64,000 nucleotides of DNA from contig OX377202.1 of assembly GCA_947396885.1 (NCBI GenBank), forward strand, positions 58,616,034 through 58,680,033, written 5' to 3'. This DNA is from Heligmosomoides polygyrus polygyrus. Taxonomy: Eukaryota; Nematoda; Chromadorea; Rhabditida; Heligmosomidae. The first letter of the stretch is position 1. Each line of letters opens with the position of its first letter. Of this stretch, positions 11,205 to 22,229 are shown in pieces. The position numbers were made by a program, and so were the translations under genes. The notes below the pieces were generated by a model. The model saw only the letters and a program-made list of their open reading frames with translations, did not search any database and had not been told where the DNA came from.

Positions 11205-13640
11205 TCAGCCCCTCAGCGACCTTCCGGCTGGCGCCCCTCCGGGGTCAAGCCCACAGAGGTCGGCAAATGGAGCCAACCCCTGGGTTATGGCCACCCGTTC
11301 CTCCTTCCTATTGATTGCGGGGTTCTTGAACGCAATCCACAGCGCCTCCAAGGCCTTGCGCGCTGCGATGTCGACCTCGCGAGCCAGGATCGTCACCGCC
11401 ACTCCAACCACTGCGCCACTATGACTTCGCAGCCTGTGCTCCCCCAAGGGTGTGGCGACTTTGCACCTGTTGAGCCCATCCACATGCTCCTTCACCCTTA
11501 CCCAAAGTGGTCTGCCCGTCTCACCAACGTATTCCTCCTTGCATTCAATGCAAGTTATGAGGTATACTGTTCCTGAAACCCTACAGTCGCCTTCCCTGCC
11601 GAATGGGCAGACCACGCAGGAGGGCGTTTCACAAGCGCAGTCATAAAGACGGTTCCTCACCAGTTGCGCCTTGAGGTTAGCCGGAGGCACCTCAACGACC
11701 CTAACGATGTCACCCAGGTCAGCCTTACGAACGCATTCCCGTACTTGAGCACTGAGAGCGTCCGAGATAAAAGGTACCGTGAAGGCGATTTGACCACGCA
11801 ATTCTGCCCTTTGTATTCGTGCTGGTGCCCGTGGTTGACGGCCTTTGGGCATGTTGTGGGCAACATACCCGTTGGATAAGGCAATGCGAGATGCCATCTC
11901 CCTAGATGAGGACTTGAACTCGCTATTCGAGGACACCAGAGCAGCTGTTTGGAACATATTCCGGACAATGGCCCTCTTAGTACTATCTGGGTGTGCGGAA
12001 CGATAGTGTACAATGATGTTCTTGTTGCTGGGCTTCCGGTACCACCTAGTTTGGAAGGTGTTCCTAGAGAGACGAATTTCCACGTTGAGGAACGGCAACC
12101 AGTGACTTATCGGTTTCTCCCTTGTGAGCTTAATATGCTCAGCCTGATGGTTAAGCAACTCGAAGCAGGCATCCATTTCGCTCTGCGTGGGACATACGAT
12201 GAAACAGTCATCTATATACCGACAATACAGCAAAGGTCTGCGTTCCATTACGGTTCTCTCTATTTTTGACATGTACGCTATAGCTAGCACCGGAGCCAAG
12301 CGTTGACCCATAGCTAGGCCTCTAACCTGCCTGTAGTACTGTTTGGACCACTTGAATATGTTGCACTGAGGGCACTCATCTATGAGCACCATTATTTAGG
12401 CAATGTTGAGTCCAAAAAGGGCCAGATGGGCCTCATGCTCAACAAGGATCTCGTGTACCGCTTGCATGGCATCGCCTTTGGAGACATTTGTGTACAACGA
12501 CGTGACGTCAAACGACTCCATCACGCAGGTGTCTTCTACATTAGTCTCCCGGAGCTTATCCAAAAGGGCGCTGGTGTTAGGAAGGTGAGCTGGAATGAAC
12601 CGTAGTAGCTGCGTAAGAACCAAGTTCAGCAGCCAAGATATACGGTCTGCAGGACCACCAATGCCACTTATGATAGGCCTCACCTTATACAGCGAAGGGT
12701 CGCTAAGGGCACCACCTGGTGGCAACTTATGGGTCTTGATAAGAACATATAAGACCGGGCAGACGGGATGCTCACACTTCAGCCGCGCTGTAATGCTTCT
12801 AGGGAGGTTTGCTGACTTTGCAATCTCAACCCACTTTACTAAATTCTTCAGGAGTGGACTGACAGTAGACGGTGCTGTCCTGGAGGTGGAGTATGGTAAT
12901 ACTCCTATCAAGTTCTTGTGGTAGCACCACAAACTCGCCTCCCTTATCACTAACGCCCACTTTAATTGCTCCTGAAGCCGTCAAGTTTCGGATCTCCTTC
13001 AGACCTCTACGCTGATCAGCTGTGAGATTTGGAGTCATCCGCCCTGCCATGTTTCTCTGCAGAACTGTGAGCAAGGAGGTGGCCAATATGCGGAACTTCT
13101 TATCGATCGCCCAGTTTGGCTCCTGCGCACAGAGAAACGAACTAGGGAAAGGCGGGGCGGAATTGCCGCTATGTTTGTGGTACCCAGCTGATCGCCTTGC
13201 GCATCGATTTTGCCTTGCAGCGCAATTGATCCCGTAGCCTCTGCAGGCTGCCTACGAACTTACGCGCTACGCCATGCGACAAGCGCTGACTAGGAGCGAA
13301 ACTGGGGCCCATCTCCAGTGCAGCAAGTGCCTCGCGCTACAGAGAGACATCGCCTAGGACAGTGACCCTCTGGGAGCACTCATCACCCACACCCTGGCCG
13401 AGGACAGAAGAGGTGATATGGGTCGAGGGGTTGCCCTGCCCGCGGTTGCTCTTTCCACCCATTAACTCCTGAAACTTTCGCTGCAACTTTACTTTAACTC
13501 TAGAACGGATAAGATCACAAACTCCTCTCGACTCACCCACGATTCTCTTCCAAAGGACGGTAGGCAGAAAACGTTCACAGCATACCTCTTTCGACACACA
13601 CTTGTTTAACAGTCTATACACATCGTTCTGCTTGCTCCTA
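11205..13640 (-). pseudogene. Penelope-like RT/GIY-YIG polyprotein, broken
   Basis: On the minus strand the N-terminal part (about 13640-13100) includes a LQRKFQELM-type block and ALEMGPSFAPS, which matches the conserved start of Penelope RT proteins. RT blocks follow: GVSDKGGEFVV (12.97 kb), SFDVTSLYTNV (12.48 kb) and, after MGQRLAPVLA, the catalytic YIDD (about 12218-12207). A Cys-rich linker (CACETPSCVVCPFG) leads into GIY-YIG, read here as GTVYLITC...EEYVGETGRPL at about residues 274-300 of the last open segment. It is inactivated by a frameshift near 12,845, an in-frame TAA at 12396-12398 just before the YIDD segment, and stops in the N-terminal part near 13.15-13.2 kb. The last segment (12392-11205) is otherwise open and well preserved. 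Confidence 0.88.
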
Positions 13641-13667
13641 ATCGCCATCCTCAAGATATGCAGTTCC

Positions 13668-14459
13668 GCACACCCAGATAGTACTAAGAGGGCCATTGTC
13701 CGGAATATGTTCCAAACAGCTGCTCTGGTGTCCTCGAATAGCGAGTTCAAGTCCTCATCTAGGGAGATGGCATCTCGCATTGCCTTATCCAACGGGTATG
13801 TTGCCCACAACATGCCCAAAGGCCGTCAACCACGGGCACCAGCACGAATACAAAGGGCAGAATTGCGTGGTCAAATCGCCTTCACGGTACCTTTTATCTC
13901 GGACGCTCTCAGTGCTCAAGTACGGGAATGCGTTCGTAAGGCTGACCTGGGTGACATCGTTCGGGTCGTTGAGGTGCCTCCGGCTAACCTCAAGGCGCAA
14001 CTGGTGAGGAACCGTCTTTATGACTGCGCTTGTGAAACGCCCTCCTGCGTGGTCTGCCCATTCGGCAGGGAAGGCGACTGTAGGGTTTCAGGAACAGTAT
14101 ACCTCATAACTTGCATTGAATGCAAGGAGGAATACGTTGGTGAGACGGGCAGACCACTTTGGGTAAGGGTGAAGGAGCATGTGGATGGGCTCAACAGGTG
14201 CAAAGTCGCCACACCCTTGGGGGAGCACAGGCTGCGAAGTCATAGTGGCGCAGTGGTTGGAGTGGCGGTGACGATCCTGGCTCGCGAGGTCGACATCGCA
14301 GCGCGCAAGGCCTTGGAGGCGCTGTGGATTGCGTTCAAGAACCCCGCAATCAATAGGAAGGAGGAACGGGTGGCCATAACCCAGGGGTTGGCTCCATTTG
14401 CCGACCTCTGTGGGCTTGACCCCGGAGGGGCGCCAGCCGGAAGGTCGCTGAGGGGCTGA
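13668..14459 (+). pseudogene. Penelope C-terminal fragment with intact GIY-YIG domain
   Basis: The open frame encodes the C-terminal third of the Penelope protein. It begins at SAHPDSTKRAIVRN and runs through the Cys-rich linker and the GIY-YIG endonuclease to the stop at 14457-14459. The frame continues upstream to an ATG at 13602, but that part comes from the antisense of the neighbouring copy. No lesion is visible within the endonuclease domain. The fragment has no RT and probably no promoter of its own, so I call it a fragment rather than a gene. Confidence 0.7.
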
Positions 14460-14657
14460 CCCGAAGGGAGGACCTCATTCACCCACATTTATCTCCATCT
14501 GAAGGGTGACTCCACAGCCTTCGGCTGTTTACATAAGGTCAGTTGGGCTGTTTCCCTCGTGGTTCGTCTCTTTCTCCCATTAACTTTTGAGATGGCTGAA
14601 ACTTGAAATGACTCTTGGACGGGTAATTTCTCTAACTCCCCTTGTCTTTTCCAGGCT

Positions 14658-14701
14658 CTGAAGAAGGCGGTTACGCCGAAACGTAAGCCGAATAAACGTT
14701 C
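14658..14701 (+). ncRNA. hammerhead-ribozyme-like core in Penelope 3' end (plus copy)
   Basis: CTGAAGAAGGCGGTTACGCC is followed directly by GAAAC. This gives the hammerhead core CUGANGA, a GGCG/CGCC stem II and GAAA. An ACGT...ACGT stem III closes onto a possible GUU cleavage triplet at about 14699-14701. Penelope-like elements are known to carry hammerhead motifs in their terminal repeats. There is one extra A between the core and stem II, and I see no convincing stem I, so it may be degenerate or act only in a dimeric context. Confidence 0.5.
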
Positions 14702-14750
14702 GATATCAATCTTGGCACGACAGCTCGACGACTACCTGCCATACTGTTCT

Positions 14751-16093
14751 AAGACATGCCGAGATTCAAGGACAGTCGCACATGGAACAGAACATATATT
14801 CTGATGGAGCGAAACATTCTTCCTTAAAGGAATGGTGATGTTTCTTTCTGGATGAGCTGATTTTGGATAGAACAGTAGCGTCGGGGGACAAGACGTTCTT
14901 ACTAGGTCACCACGTTTTCAAACCATTACAGTAAGTACAGTCTTGGCACGACCGTTATGAACTCTAGGGATCAGTGCTGGCGCCGTGTCAGCTTGATACA
15001 CTATAGGCGGCTGTGCGCTCAACTGTTGGAAGGGTTAGCCCTAAGATCATTCAGTACTCCCCCCCCCCCCCCCAAATTGCTTAATCCACACCTGCCTCAA
15101 ACAGTATGAAGCTCATTCCGACAAGGCGTTCTTACTGAGTACCACGTTTTCACACTGTTACCATAACAACAGTGGTTGCGGGACCATCACGTATCTGGTT
15201 CAGCGCTGGCATCATCCCAACTCCACGGTAATCAACAATGGAGCTACGGGACTACGGAAAGGAGGGGTTTCATACTGGATGGAAGCGGTTCTGGGTAGAA
15301 AGTTTTGGGAAGAAATGCTATTTGACTGTTCTACAGAGCTAACCTGTAGGAGTGCTCAAGTAGTTTCACCTAAGAACAATCGTTGCTAGAAAATCACGAC
15401 GTTTTTGAATTATGCCGAAGCCATGCCAACTTACCCTACAAGTCTGCCCACATGATAACAAAGGAGTTGTGCGCGGGTTTAGACTGCCAAGGAAGCAGAT
15501 CAAATACCTCAATCCTTTGCAAGGAATCGAACAGCAAATGATACAGAACCAGGTGATCATGGTTTTGCGAGGCGTTTCTTTCGGTCAATCACTCTTCTGC
15601 TGTTTACACAGAGGAAATTCTCCAAACACTGCAGCAACAGTTTCCTCGGTAGACGTTACAACAGTCATTGAAACAGTTTCTTTTCCTTTGCTTGAACTAC
15701 TGAGAATATTTTTTTAAAGGGAGTGCACTTCTGCAATCATTCACAGTTTCAAGAACATAGAAAATGCCTTTTATTCTTTAGGAATGTAATACAAGATCTC
15801 ACCATGCATGTGAGATGAACATGTTGCTTGGACGTCTTAGCTTTACAATGCTCAACGACCTAGTTTACGTTCAAGGTGATTATTACTAGTAGTCGCCTTC
15901 AAAGGTTGATGAGCTAGAACAAGGATGCCTGAAGAGGATGAAGACACCGATTCGTGGCAAATCTAGGAAAGTCCAGAGGAGGCGTTGATGTCGTGGTCGC
16001 AAGGGAAGCAATAGTTTTTGCCCTGAGCTAAGAGAGTTTGTTTACAATCCATTTCTTCTAGTAAACTTCATGGTATTACTTTGAATTGTTTCT
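14751..16093. other. no gene; weak tandem duplication
   Basis: Two diverged blocks (about 14885-15055 and 15120-15215) share TACCACGTTTTCA...CTGTTAC, CAGTGCTGGC/CAGCGCTGGC and related strings. This suggests an old tandem duplication of about 230 bp. A poly-C run lies at about 15058-15073. No coding frame is convincing. Confidence 0.45.
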
Positions 16094-16314
16094 ACGGCGC
16101 AAAGCGGCTCGGAGGGGGTCATCTTGCATTCAATGGTTATCCACCTTCGTAAGGAGGCGCATGAATGCTCAGTCGCTAGAGAAGTAGCCTAGCTCAGTTC
16201 ATCACAGAGGTATACTACACCAATGCTGTGTAATTTTTTATTTATTTAGTGCAACACTAAATGTCTAGCAATGCTGTCTCACATGGTGGCCCCCTCCGAG
16301 CCGCTTTGCGCCGT
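16094..16314. mobile_element. 221-bp MITE with 25-bp TIRs
   Basis: ACGGCGCAAAGCGGCTCGGA at 16094 is mirrored at 16290-16314 with one difference within about 27 bp. Flanking TCT on both sides (16091-16093, 16315-16317) may be a 3-bp TSD. It has no coding capacity. Confidence 0.75.
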
Positions 16315-16518
16315 TCTTACCTTCTGTTTTAAGCTGTATAACAACTTCTCATCACCATTCAACAGCACCGTGTATTGATCGGATTATGACGTCCAGTAGT
16401 CCCGCAAGACCACCCGAGTACTGTTCGGAAAGTCGTCCAGTTCTTGGCGGATATCTCGTTGCTACTCTTGCGTATTTAGTCTCAAGGAGTGTTTAATGTA
16501 CGCTCGACGCGATGTAAC

Positions 16519-16570
16519 GATAAGCTCTCATATCGATTCATCGCGTCGCGCGATCGATATGGAGCTTATC
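16519..16570. repeat. hairpin with 18-bp arms
   Basis: GATAAGCTCTCATATCGAT at 16519 is mirrored by ATCGATATGGAGCTTATC ending at 16570, with one extra base in the left arm. The CG-rich loop and flanks (CGACGCGATG, GCGATGCGATG) suggest a small foldback. The nearby AGGGGTCGTTTAG string resembles a block next to the MITE at 56347. Confidence 0.55.
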
Positions 16571-17171
16571 CGTCCCGTGCATACTAAGGGGTCGTTTAGT
16601 GTGCGCGCGATGCGATGTCATGTGTAGTGGACAGCCGAGAGCAGCGATGAGCTATCTGCCAAGGACTGGACGGGTTTCCCGCAGTACTCAGGCGGTCGTT
16701 GTGGGACCACGCGAGCTCCTCCTCTCTGCCCCACCCATTCCGGCTGATGAACGAGCTAACCATAAAACTATTGCTCGACCTGGATTTGTCGTGTAAACTC
16801 CAGTTTGATCAAACAAAGATGACGTGATAATATCTTTTAAATGTGTGTATAATGAGCGGTAACTATCAGCAGAAGGAACAGCGACCGCAGTGGCCAACTG
16901 TGAAAAAGTCGAGGAAAAACTTGGAGAGCAGTCACCACTTCATGCGATATGCGTTCTGGAAAATGTAAGAAAAATTTCAGCAAAAGTGTGGACAGTTCAT
17001 CCTGTTGGGGAGTTTAATTTTCAAATAGAACTCAAGATCAGTTCAGAGCGAGGGGCACTTCTCGGTGCATTCTACACCTAACGAAGTGCTAGGAAGAGAA
17101 CGCCTTTAGCAGATAGTAAATTCACCGAGTGAAACAAAACTGACAGCATCCTCTCGCAACAATTAACGGTA

Positions 17172-17342
17172 CTAAGCGGGCTGGTCCCTGCTGTACACCG
17201 GCGAGGTTTCTTAAAATGGGTAAGTTAGATCAGCCACACCCCGGAGTTCCTTCCCTTGCCTTGGTTCTGTGCTGGAACACATGCTCGTGGAACACTCAAA
17301 ATAAACACGGTTTCTCAATGGAGCGGGCACCAGCCCGCTTAG
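17172..17342. mobile_element. 171-bp MITE (CTAAGCGGGCTGGT termini)
   Basis: CTAAGCGGGCTGGTCCCTGC at 17172 is mirrored by a block ending ACCAGCCCGCTTAG at 17342. A related half-element, containing CTTACTCATTTTAAG and ending GTACTAGCCCGCTTAT, occurs at 48183-48237 inside the foldback within the kinase, so this is a dispersed family. Confidence 0.65.
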
Positions 17343-18530
17343 AACCTAGTGAGCTGTTAAAATTACAATTTGCTCAATCAAAGTGAGGTCTACCATACGT
17401 GCCCAAAACGAGAAGCGCATAAATTGTGGTCACTGTATCTGGTAACTTGGAGCCACTCTCTGCCCCTCTAGAACGCTCCTCCCTTTCAAGTCCACCCTGT
17501 GGGTCCTCGATAACGGGCAGCTTTACCCTAGCTTAAGCACGCCTAAATGCTCTTTCAGTAATGTACACGCAGCTGTGCTTAGCGGTTTTAAGTTTTACAC
17601 GCGTTCTGTTCAGGGTTTCTACGACGAAGGAGGGCGGAAGTGGAGCTTCCCCTCCCCTCGAACTGCACCCTCCTTCCCCTTGTTGGCTGAACTGTTTCTG
17701 ATGACTTCACAGGCATTGCAGACAGAAGAGCGTGCCCTGCTTCAATCACGACAGCTTTTACAAGTGGTGCCAGCCATCGGATTTCCTCCTGCTAGTTTCA
17801 ACATTTGTTCACAAACCAGTAACTTAGTGTGTTTCTCAATGCTCTGTCGACGAAGGCGGAAAATCACACTATTCAAGTCTCCTTCGATGATGTCACATAT
17901 TCCACTGACATCGTGGAACCAACTAGATACCTACTCGAGCTGCATATAAGGTGGCCCGCGAGGTTCACTGCCAGAGCCAACCAGGGCTGCGTTTCGTCCC
18001 CAGACCCAGACAGGGTAGGCATTTCGAGGCCTGAAGGTGATGTTCCATCTGGCGTGGTATCCCGCACTACAACCATTCACATATTCGCTCCATCTTCTAG
18101 GTGGCTAGCAGCTCATGAACAAGCAGTTTCTCGGAATCCTCGGAAATTAGCTTATCTCGGCCAGTGACTTCTTCGAAAACACTGCAGTCAGAAAACGCCC
18201 AAGACTCTATGCGACCAAAAGAATGGGGCAACGTACTGGTGCACGGAGAAGTACGCGTACAGAACTGCTCGATACGACTGCCTAAACACGGCGTGGTACT
18301 TGGAAGGCGGCATGGAAGCAAATGAGATAGCGTTCGCCGATTGTGCAGGAGTGGTGAACGCAGGAGAGCTGAAAAGGCAGCTTTAGTACCAATATAAATA
18401 TGCAAATATATAAGTAGAAAGTGGCGAATATAAATCCAATATAGCTCTACTGCGAAGTGTAGCAGCTGCAGCCTCCCTCAATCCGCCGCACGTAGCTAGG
18501 CGGAGCCATAATTGGTCACTGGGATTTGCT
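17343..18530. other. no gene recognised
   Basis: Several open frames up to 124 codons overlap on both strands but show no domain, splice support or repeat partner in this window. A frame at 16890-17081, just upstream, is equally unsupported. Confidence 0.45.
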
Positions 18531-18537
18531 CAGGTAC

Positions 18538-19300
18538 ATCGTTTATTTTTATTTATTCATTTATTTATTCAAGCGTGGATTACAAAATCATCACACGCGT
18601 AAGAAAACGATCGAAAATAACATGAGAAATTCTAGGAAATTACGACGACACACCATCTACAAAAGGTTTTTACGAGCAACAAGGTGCCCAGAACGAGATG
18701 TTGACATGTTAGTAACATTTTCAGCATCACCTTGAAGTAGGTTGAGCTCCTCAAGATTTCGATACGGGAGGAAGTGCGACCTAACTCTAGACCTAACAGC
18801 TCTGGGATACAACCTAAGTCTTCCTGTCCGATTTCTGGTCAGTGGGACACCAAAAAACTCTGTAGGGTCTATTGAAAGCTTCCTAGTTATAATTTTGAAT
18901 AGCATGATTAGGTCCGTTATCTTGGCGCCTACTGCACAAAGAGGGTAACCCTAGTAGTCTTGCCCTATTGGGAATGTCGGCATAGCCCATTCTAAAGCAC
19001 CTCATAAACAGCCTTCTCGTGTAGTTGTTTTGGACGCTTTCAAGGAGCTTAGTAAGTTTCGTTTGACAGGGATGGTGGCAAATTCCATGATGGGTCTCAC
19101 ATAGCGTGTACAGGCACGTAAGAGAGCCTTAGGATCGTTTCTCTTCAGTATCTTGAACAGGTTATAAGTCCGATAGTTTGCTTTGTAATGCGCACCAACG
19201 TTGAGGTCACTCGATATGAGAATACCTAAGTCCTTAGCGTCCGTAATCTTCTCCAGGTTAATACCCTTAAGATTGGAGAAAGCGTCCGGTGCTTAGACTG
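18538..19300 (-). mobile_element. CR1-like LINE, 3' fragment (minus)
   Basis: Minus-strand translation gives LEKITDAKDLGILISSDLN, then LRACTRYVRPIMEFA, then MLFKIITRKLSIDP and RTRVRSHF-like residues. This is the usual C-terminal order of CR1/Jockey-group LINE proteins after the RT domain. A TTTATTTATT-rich tract at 18541-18572 is the reverse complement of an AAATA-type 3' tail. Stops and a frameshift near 19.0 kb show it is dead. The catalytic FADD region is missing, so it is 5'-truncated. Confidence 0.75.
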
Positions 19301-20740
19301 TAGTACAAGAGACATCGCGATTTCTCAGCAGCAAGAGGAAGCTCCCAGTTTTCAAGACATCATTGACGACGATTTCTTGTATTTTTGATGACTACGCGAT
19401 ATAGGTGTGTCTGAGACTTGCGTTACGATCAGTCGAAAATACGATGTCAGAAAATGTAGTTCTACGGAATGCATGAAATGTGCCGTTTTTATGACTTAGG
19501 TCAACGTACGGAGTCAAGCGCGAAGCTGCGTATCGCCATAAATGGTCGACGCACACGCATTAGAAGTCGTGTACATACAGCACAGTAACAGCAGCAGTGG
19601 AGTCATCATCACACGACGCATCTCTCTGTGGACCTGCAGCCATTGCGCTGTTAGTCGCCATTCAATCACCATAGGATGGTGTCTGCAGAAAATGATTCCA
19701 AACGCGTAAGATCGCCCCGATCTTAGCTTGGCTCCACACGTGGCGTAGGGCCTGTCACATCCGGTAGGACTGACCGAGCGGAGCCGGCAACCGACGCTGG
19801 TCCCATGATACGGCTTCAATTTACATCCAGATGTGGGAGTGTGGCGTAGGGTGACGGTCGCAAATGACACTTTAGGGTTGTCCCGTCCCAACTAGGATAG
19901 ATCGTAAACTCATTAAACGATGTTCTGAAATTGTATAATAGATCGTCCAAAGAGTGTTCACCTTTCCTAGAATTAATATCTCCAGTTGTTTGACAAGCAG
20001 GTCGACTCCACCGGTAAGGAACTTGTGGCAGAGCTGGAGGGGGATGATATGTCGCTACGAGCTGACAGGTATTTCCACTAGCAAGTGATGTGCGTAAATG
20101 AGCTCGAAGTTTCGTGAATCGTAAACCGTACTTAACACGTAGCGCAACTATTATATATTTCGCATGTGTTTTTTTCTGTGAGCGCTAATTACAGTAATCC
20201 AACATTTAAGCCCATTGCTTATCGGATATCGGTCTTAGCTTATCGTTTCCTAACCAACTGGACACCTTTAAAGTAACTGAGTTACTTTTATTGCTGGGCA
20301 GAAAAGAAAACTCTAAATCGTTGATTCAAAAACTTTGTCTTAGAAGGCCAACTATATACGGTGTACAAACATAAATCAACCTAAAGTTCCCTTCCTTTTA
20401 TACAGCCTTTGGTTTGTCTGCAAATCAACCATTTAGCAGGAGTTGTCGTTAGAACTAAAAGTCGCAGCAAGTTTTTGTTCTAATTAAAGCAATATTTGAC
20501 CGCTGACCAAGTCGGCCACAAAAGTACTTGCACCAGCCATACAACAAACAATAGAGTGTGTCACAAAACGTAATATTGAAAGGAGCACCAAAAATCTCAT
20601 ATTTTCGCTTTTTGAGATACGTCTAAGAACATTCCTGATGCAAACGCTAAGGGCTGAAACAATATAAGACGTTTCAGGGCACCCTGCGTAGTCGGATTTT
20701 CAGGATCGTCTTTTAACTGGAAGTATGTTATGTCGCCCAC
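19301..20740. other. no gene recognised
   Basis: A 125-codon minus frame at 19514-19891 ends with a hydrophobic Leu-rich run that could look like a signal peptide, but there is no supporting homology. Otherwise the region is AT-rich and featureless to my reading. Confidence 0.45.
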
Positions 20741-20790
20741 GGATCTCCCTAGATAGAGAACCTTCGGGCTCTCTTGTTAAGAGGGATCTC
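20741..20790 (+). promoter_or_regulatory. 5' UTR terminal hairpin of RTE copy 1
   Basis: GATCTCCCTAGATAGAGAAC, then CTTCGGG, then CTCTCTTGTTAAGAGGGATC can fold into a long imperfect stem at the 5' end. In copy 2 the same stem is nearly perfect. Its conservation at both 5' ends suggests a structural role, but I cannot assign one. Confidence 0.45.
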
Positions 20791-21050
20791 GGGCCGCTTG
20801 TCGCAGTGCCACGTGGCGCGACCCCGGGTGGTGGATAGGGGAATTAAACGCGAACCAAATGCGACCGTGTACTGCCCAGAGACGCAGGTGGACTCCTTGC
20901 TCCTGCTGTGTCGGGTCGACGCGTTCCTTGTGCGTGGGAGCGGCATGTTCGCGCACAGTGTGCGCGAATGTGTCCGTGACTGTGCGGATTGTAACTGTGT
21001 CGGCTCGGCCAAAAGCTTGCACTCCGTAGACTGGGAGTACATCGTAAGGC

Positions 21051-21987
21051 CGGCAGCAGAGTCTTGCGGGTGCCGCGGACCCGCCATGACAACGGCGGGT
21101 GGTGCGGCGCCGCAAGGGTTGTTGTACGCAATACTGCGTACTTTTGCCGGTAGTTGCGACCTCTAACAATGCCAGGGATGTAGTAAGGAAAGCGCTTTTT
21201 GTATTGTAAAGAAGCTTTTCCTCAGCCAAGTTAGGGGTTCCTGAATGTGAGCCCCGAAATCTAATAGAAGTGTTATAACTCGATAACTCTGTACTATTTT
21301 GCGCTTGCTCTCACTTTTGTCGTTCTACCTCCTCTAAAAGTTCCTCTGTTGACAAGCAGCTCGAAGATAATGTGGTGGCCCTTGTGATGACAGCGTTCCC
21401 TCCGATGCCATTTTGGGTCCAGTAGGGCTGTCCGATGCAGTTGTAATTCATACTATAAGGAACGGCCGGTTTGCTCTGTTGTTGCATTCCTGTGCAAAGG
21501 CTCTCCCTAAACCTTACCTGCTAGCTTGTGGCTGGAAGGCCACGAAGATTTGCTGTGCAATTAAGGTTACCTAATATCGTTCTAAGGCATTTTGTGTTAC
21601 GTTTTGAGTGCAGGATTCCATATGCTTTCATTTGTCGGGACTAACGGTGCTTACATTGTTGGTTGTCAAGCTCCTTTATGGACAGAAATTATGCACCAAC
21701 CTATTACATTCCTAGCATGTATATTTGCTAAGAAAATGTTCTCAAACAGATGAGCTATAATCGACACCCATCTATCGCGCCCCCCGGCTGGTCTCACCCG
21801 CAGCTCCTGGCGCTGCAGGTGACAACCGCCGAGAACTGCGGCAGCCCTCTGGGACCATTGCGTGCGGCGGCTCCGCGACAACTCGTCCCTGCCGCGGCTT
21901 CCACCACAGTGTCAGCGTGGATCCTACTGCGGTGGGAGCGATATGGACGAGTTCTCGGGGTGCTGCCGCGAGACTCTGTAGAGGCCC
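21051..21987. mobile_element. 937-bp insertion in RTE copy 1 5' UTR
   Basis: Copy 2 reads straight through GTAAGGCAATTCGAGGC, whereas copy 1 is interrupted. TAAGGC occurs on both sides of the interruption (21045-21050 and 21988-21993), consistent with a 6-bp target duplication. The ends CGGCAGCAGAGTCTTGCGG and, inverted, CAGAGTCTCGCGGCAGCA are imperfectly related. The interior has no recognised gene. The call rests on comparison with copy 2. Confidence 0.55.
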
Positions 21988-22229
21988 TAAGGCGATTCGA
22001 GGCCGCCTCAAAAGTCTCGCCTCGTCCCTTCGGGCAGTCTGGCTGGCTGCCCGGAGTTCTTCGCCCGCACGATAGAGCCTGACTAGCGACCCGTGTTGTA
22101 TGGGAGTCAAACACAGCAGCACTAAAGGGCCTCATTCCCCTGACCCCGAAAGAGCCCCCATTTCTGCAGCGATGGGAAGGACGAGTACGGGAGAGGCTGC
22201 CAAAATCTCAGGGCCTAACAAGGCTGCGC

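Larger units (their letters stand above)
10914..13667 (-). mobile_element. Penelope-like retroelement, near full length (minus)
   Basis: The element reads right to left. Its 5' part at about 13,667 has the conserved N-terminal region, followed by a reverse transcriptase with a YIDD box, a GIY-YIG endonuclease and a 3' UTR reaching 10914. That RT plus GIY-YIG architecture defines Penelope-like elements. A second copy of its 3' half (13668-14750) sits upstream in inverted orientation. The pair therefore has inverted terminal repeats of about 1.08 kb enclosing 1.67 kb of single-copy sequence. The outer ends share TGCCATACTGTTCT. Confidence 0.88.
13668..14750 (+). mobile_element. 5'-truncated, inverted Penelope-like copy (plus)
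   Basis: This is a near-identical inverted copy of 10914-11996, starting abruptly at CGCACACCCAGATAG next to the 5' end of the minus-strand element. It lacks the whole RT catalytic region. Inverted or tandem partial copies directly upstream are characteristic of Penelope-like elements and are usually thought to arise during insertion. Arm similarity looks close to identity over about 1.08 kb, so the event is recent or the arms are homogenised. Confidence 0.85.

Noticed and set aside
19514..19891. Minus-strand frame with a hydrophobic Leu-rich stretch (possible secreted protein)
   Set aside because: The hydrophobic run is in the middle of the frame, no splice sites or homology are evident, and the frame is short.
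20749..21229. Several overlapping frames of 95-150 codons at the start of RTE copy 1
   Set aside because: They lie in the RTE 5' UTR and are not conserved as frames in copy 2.
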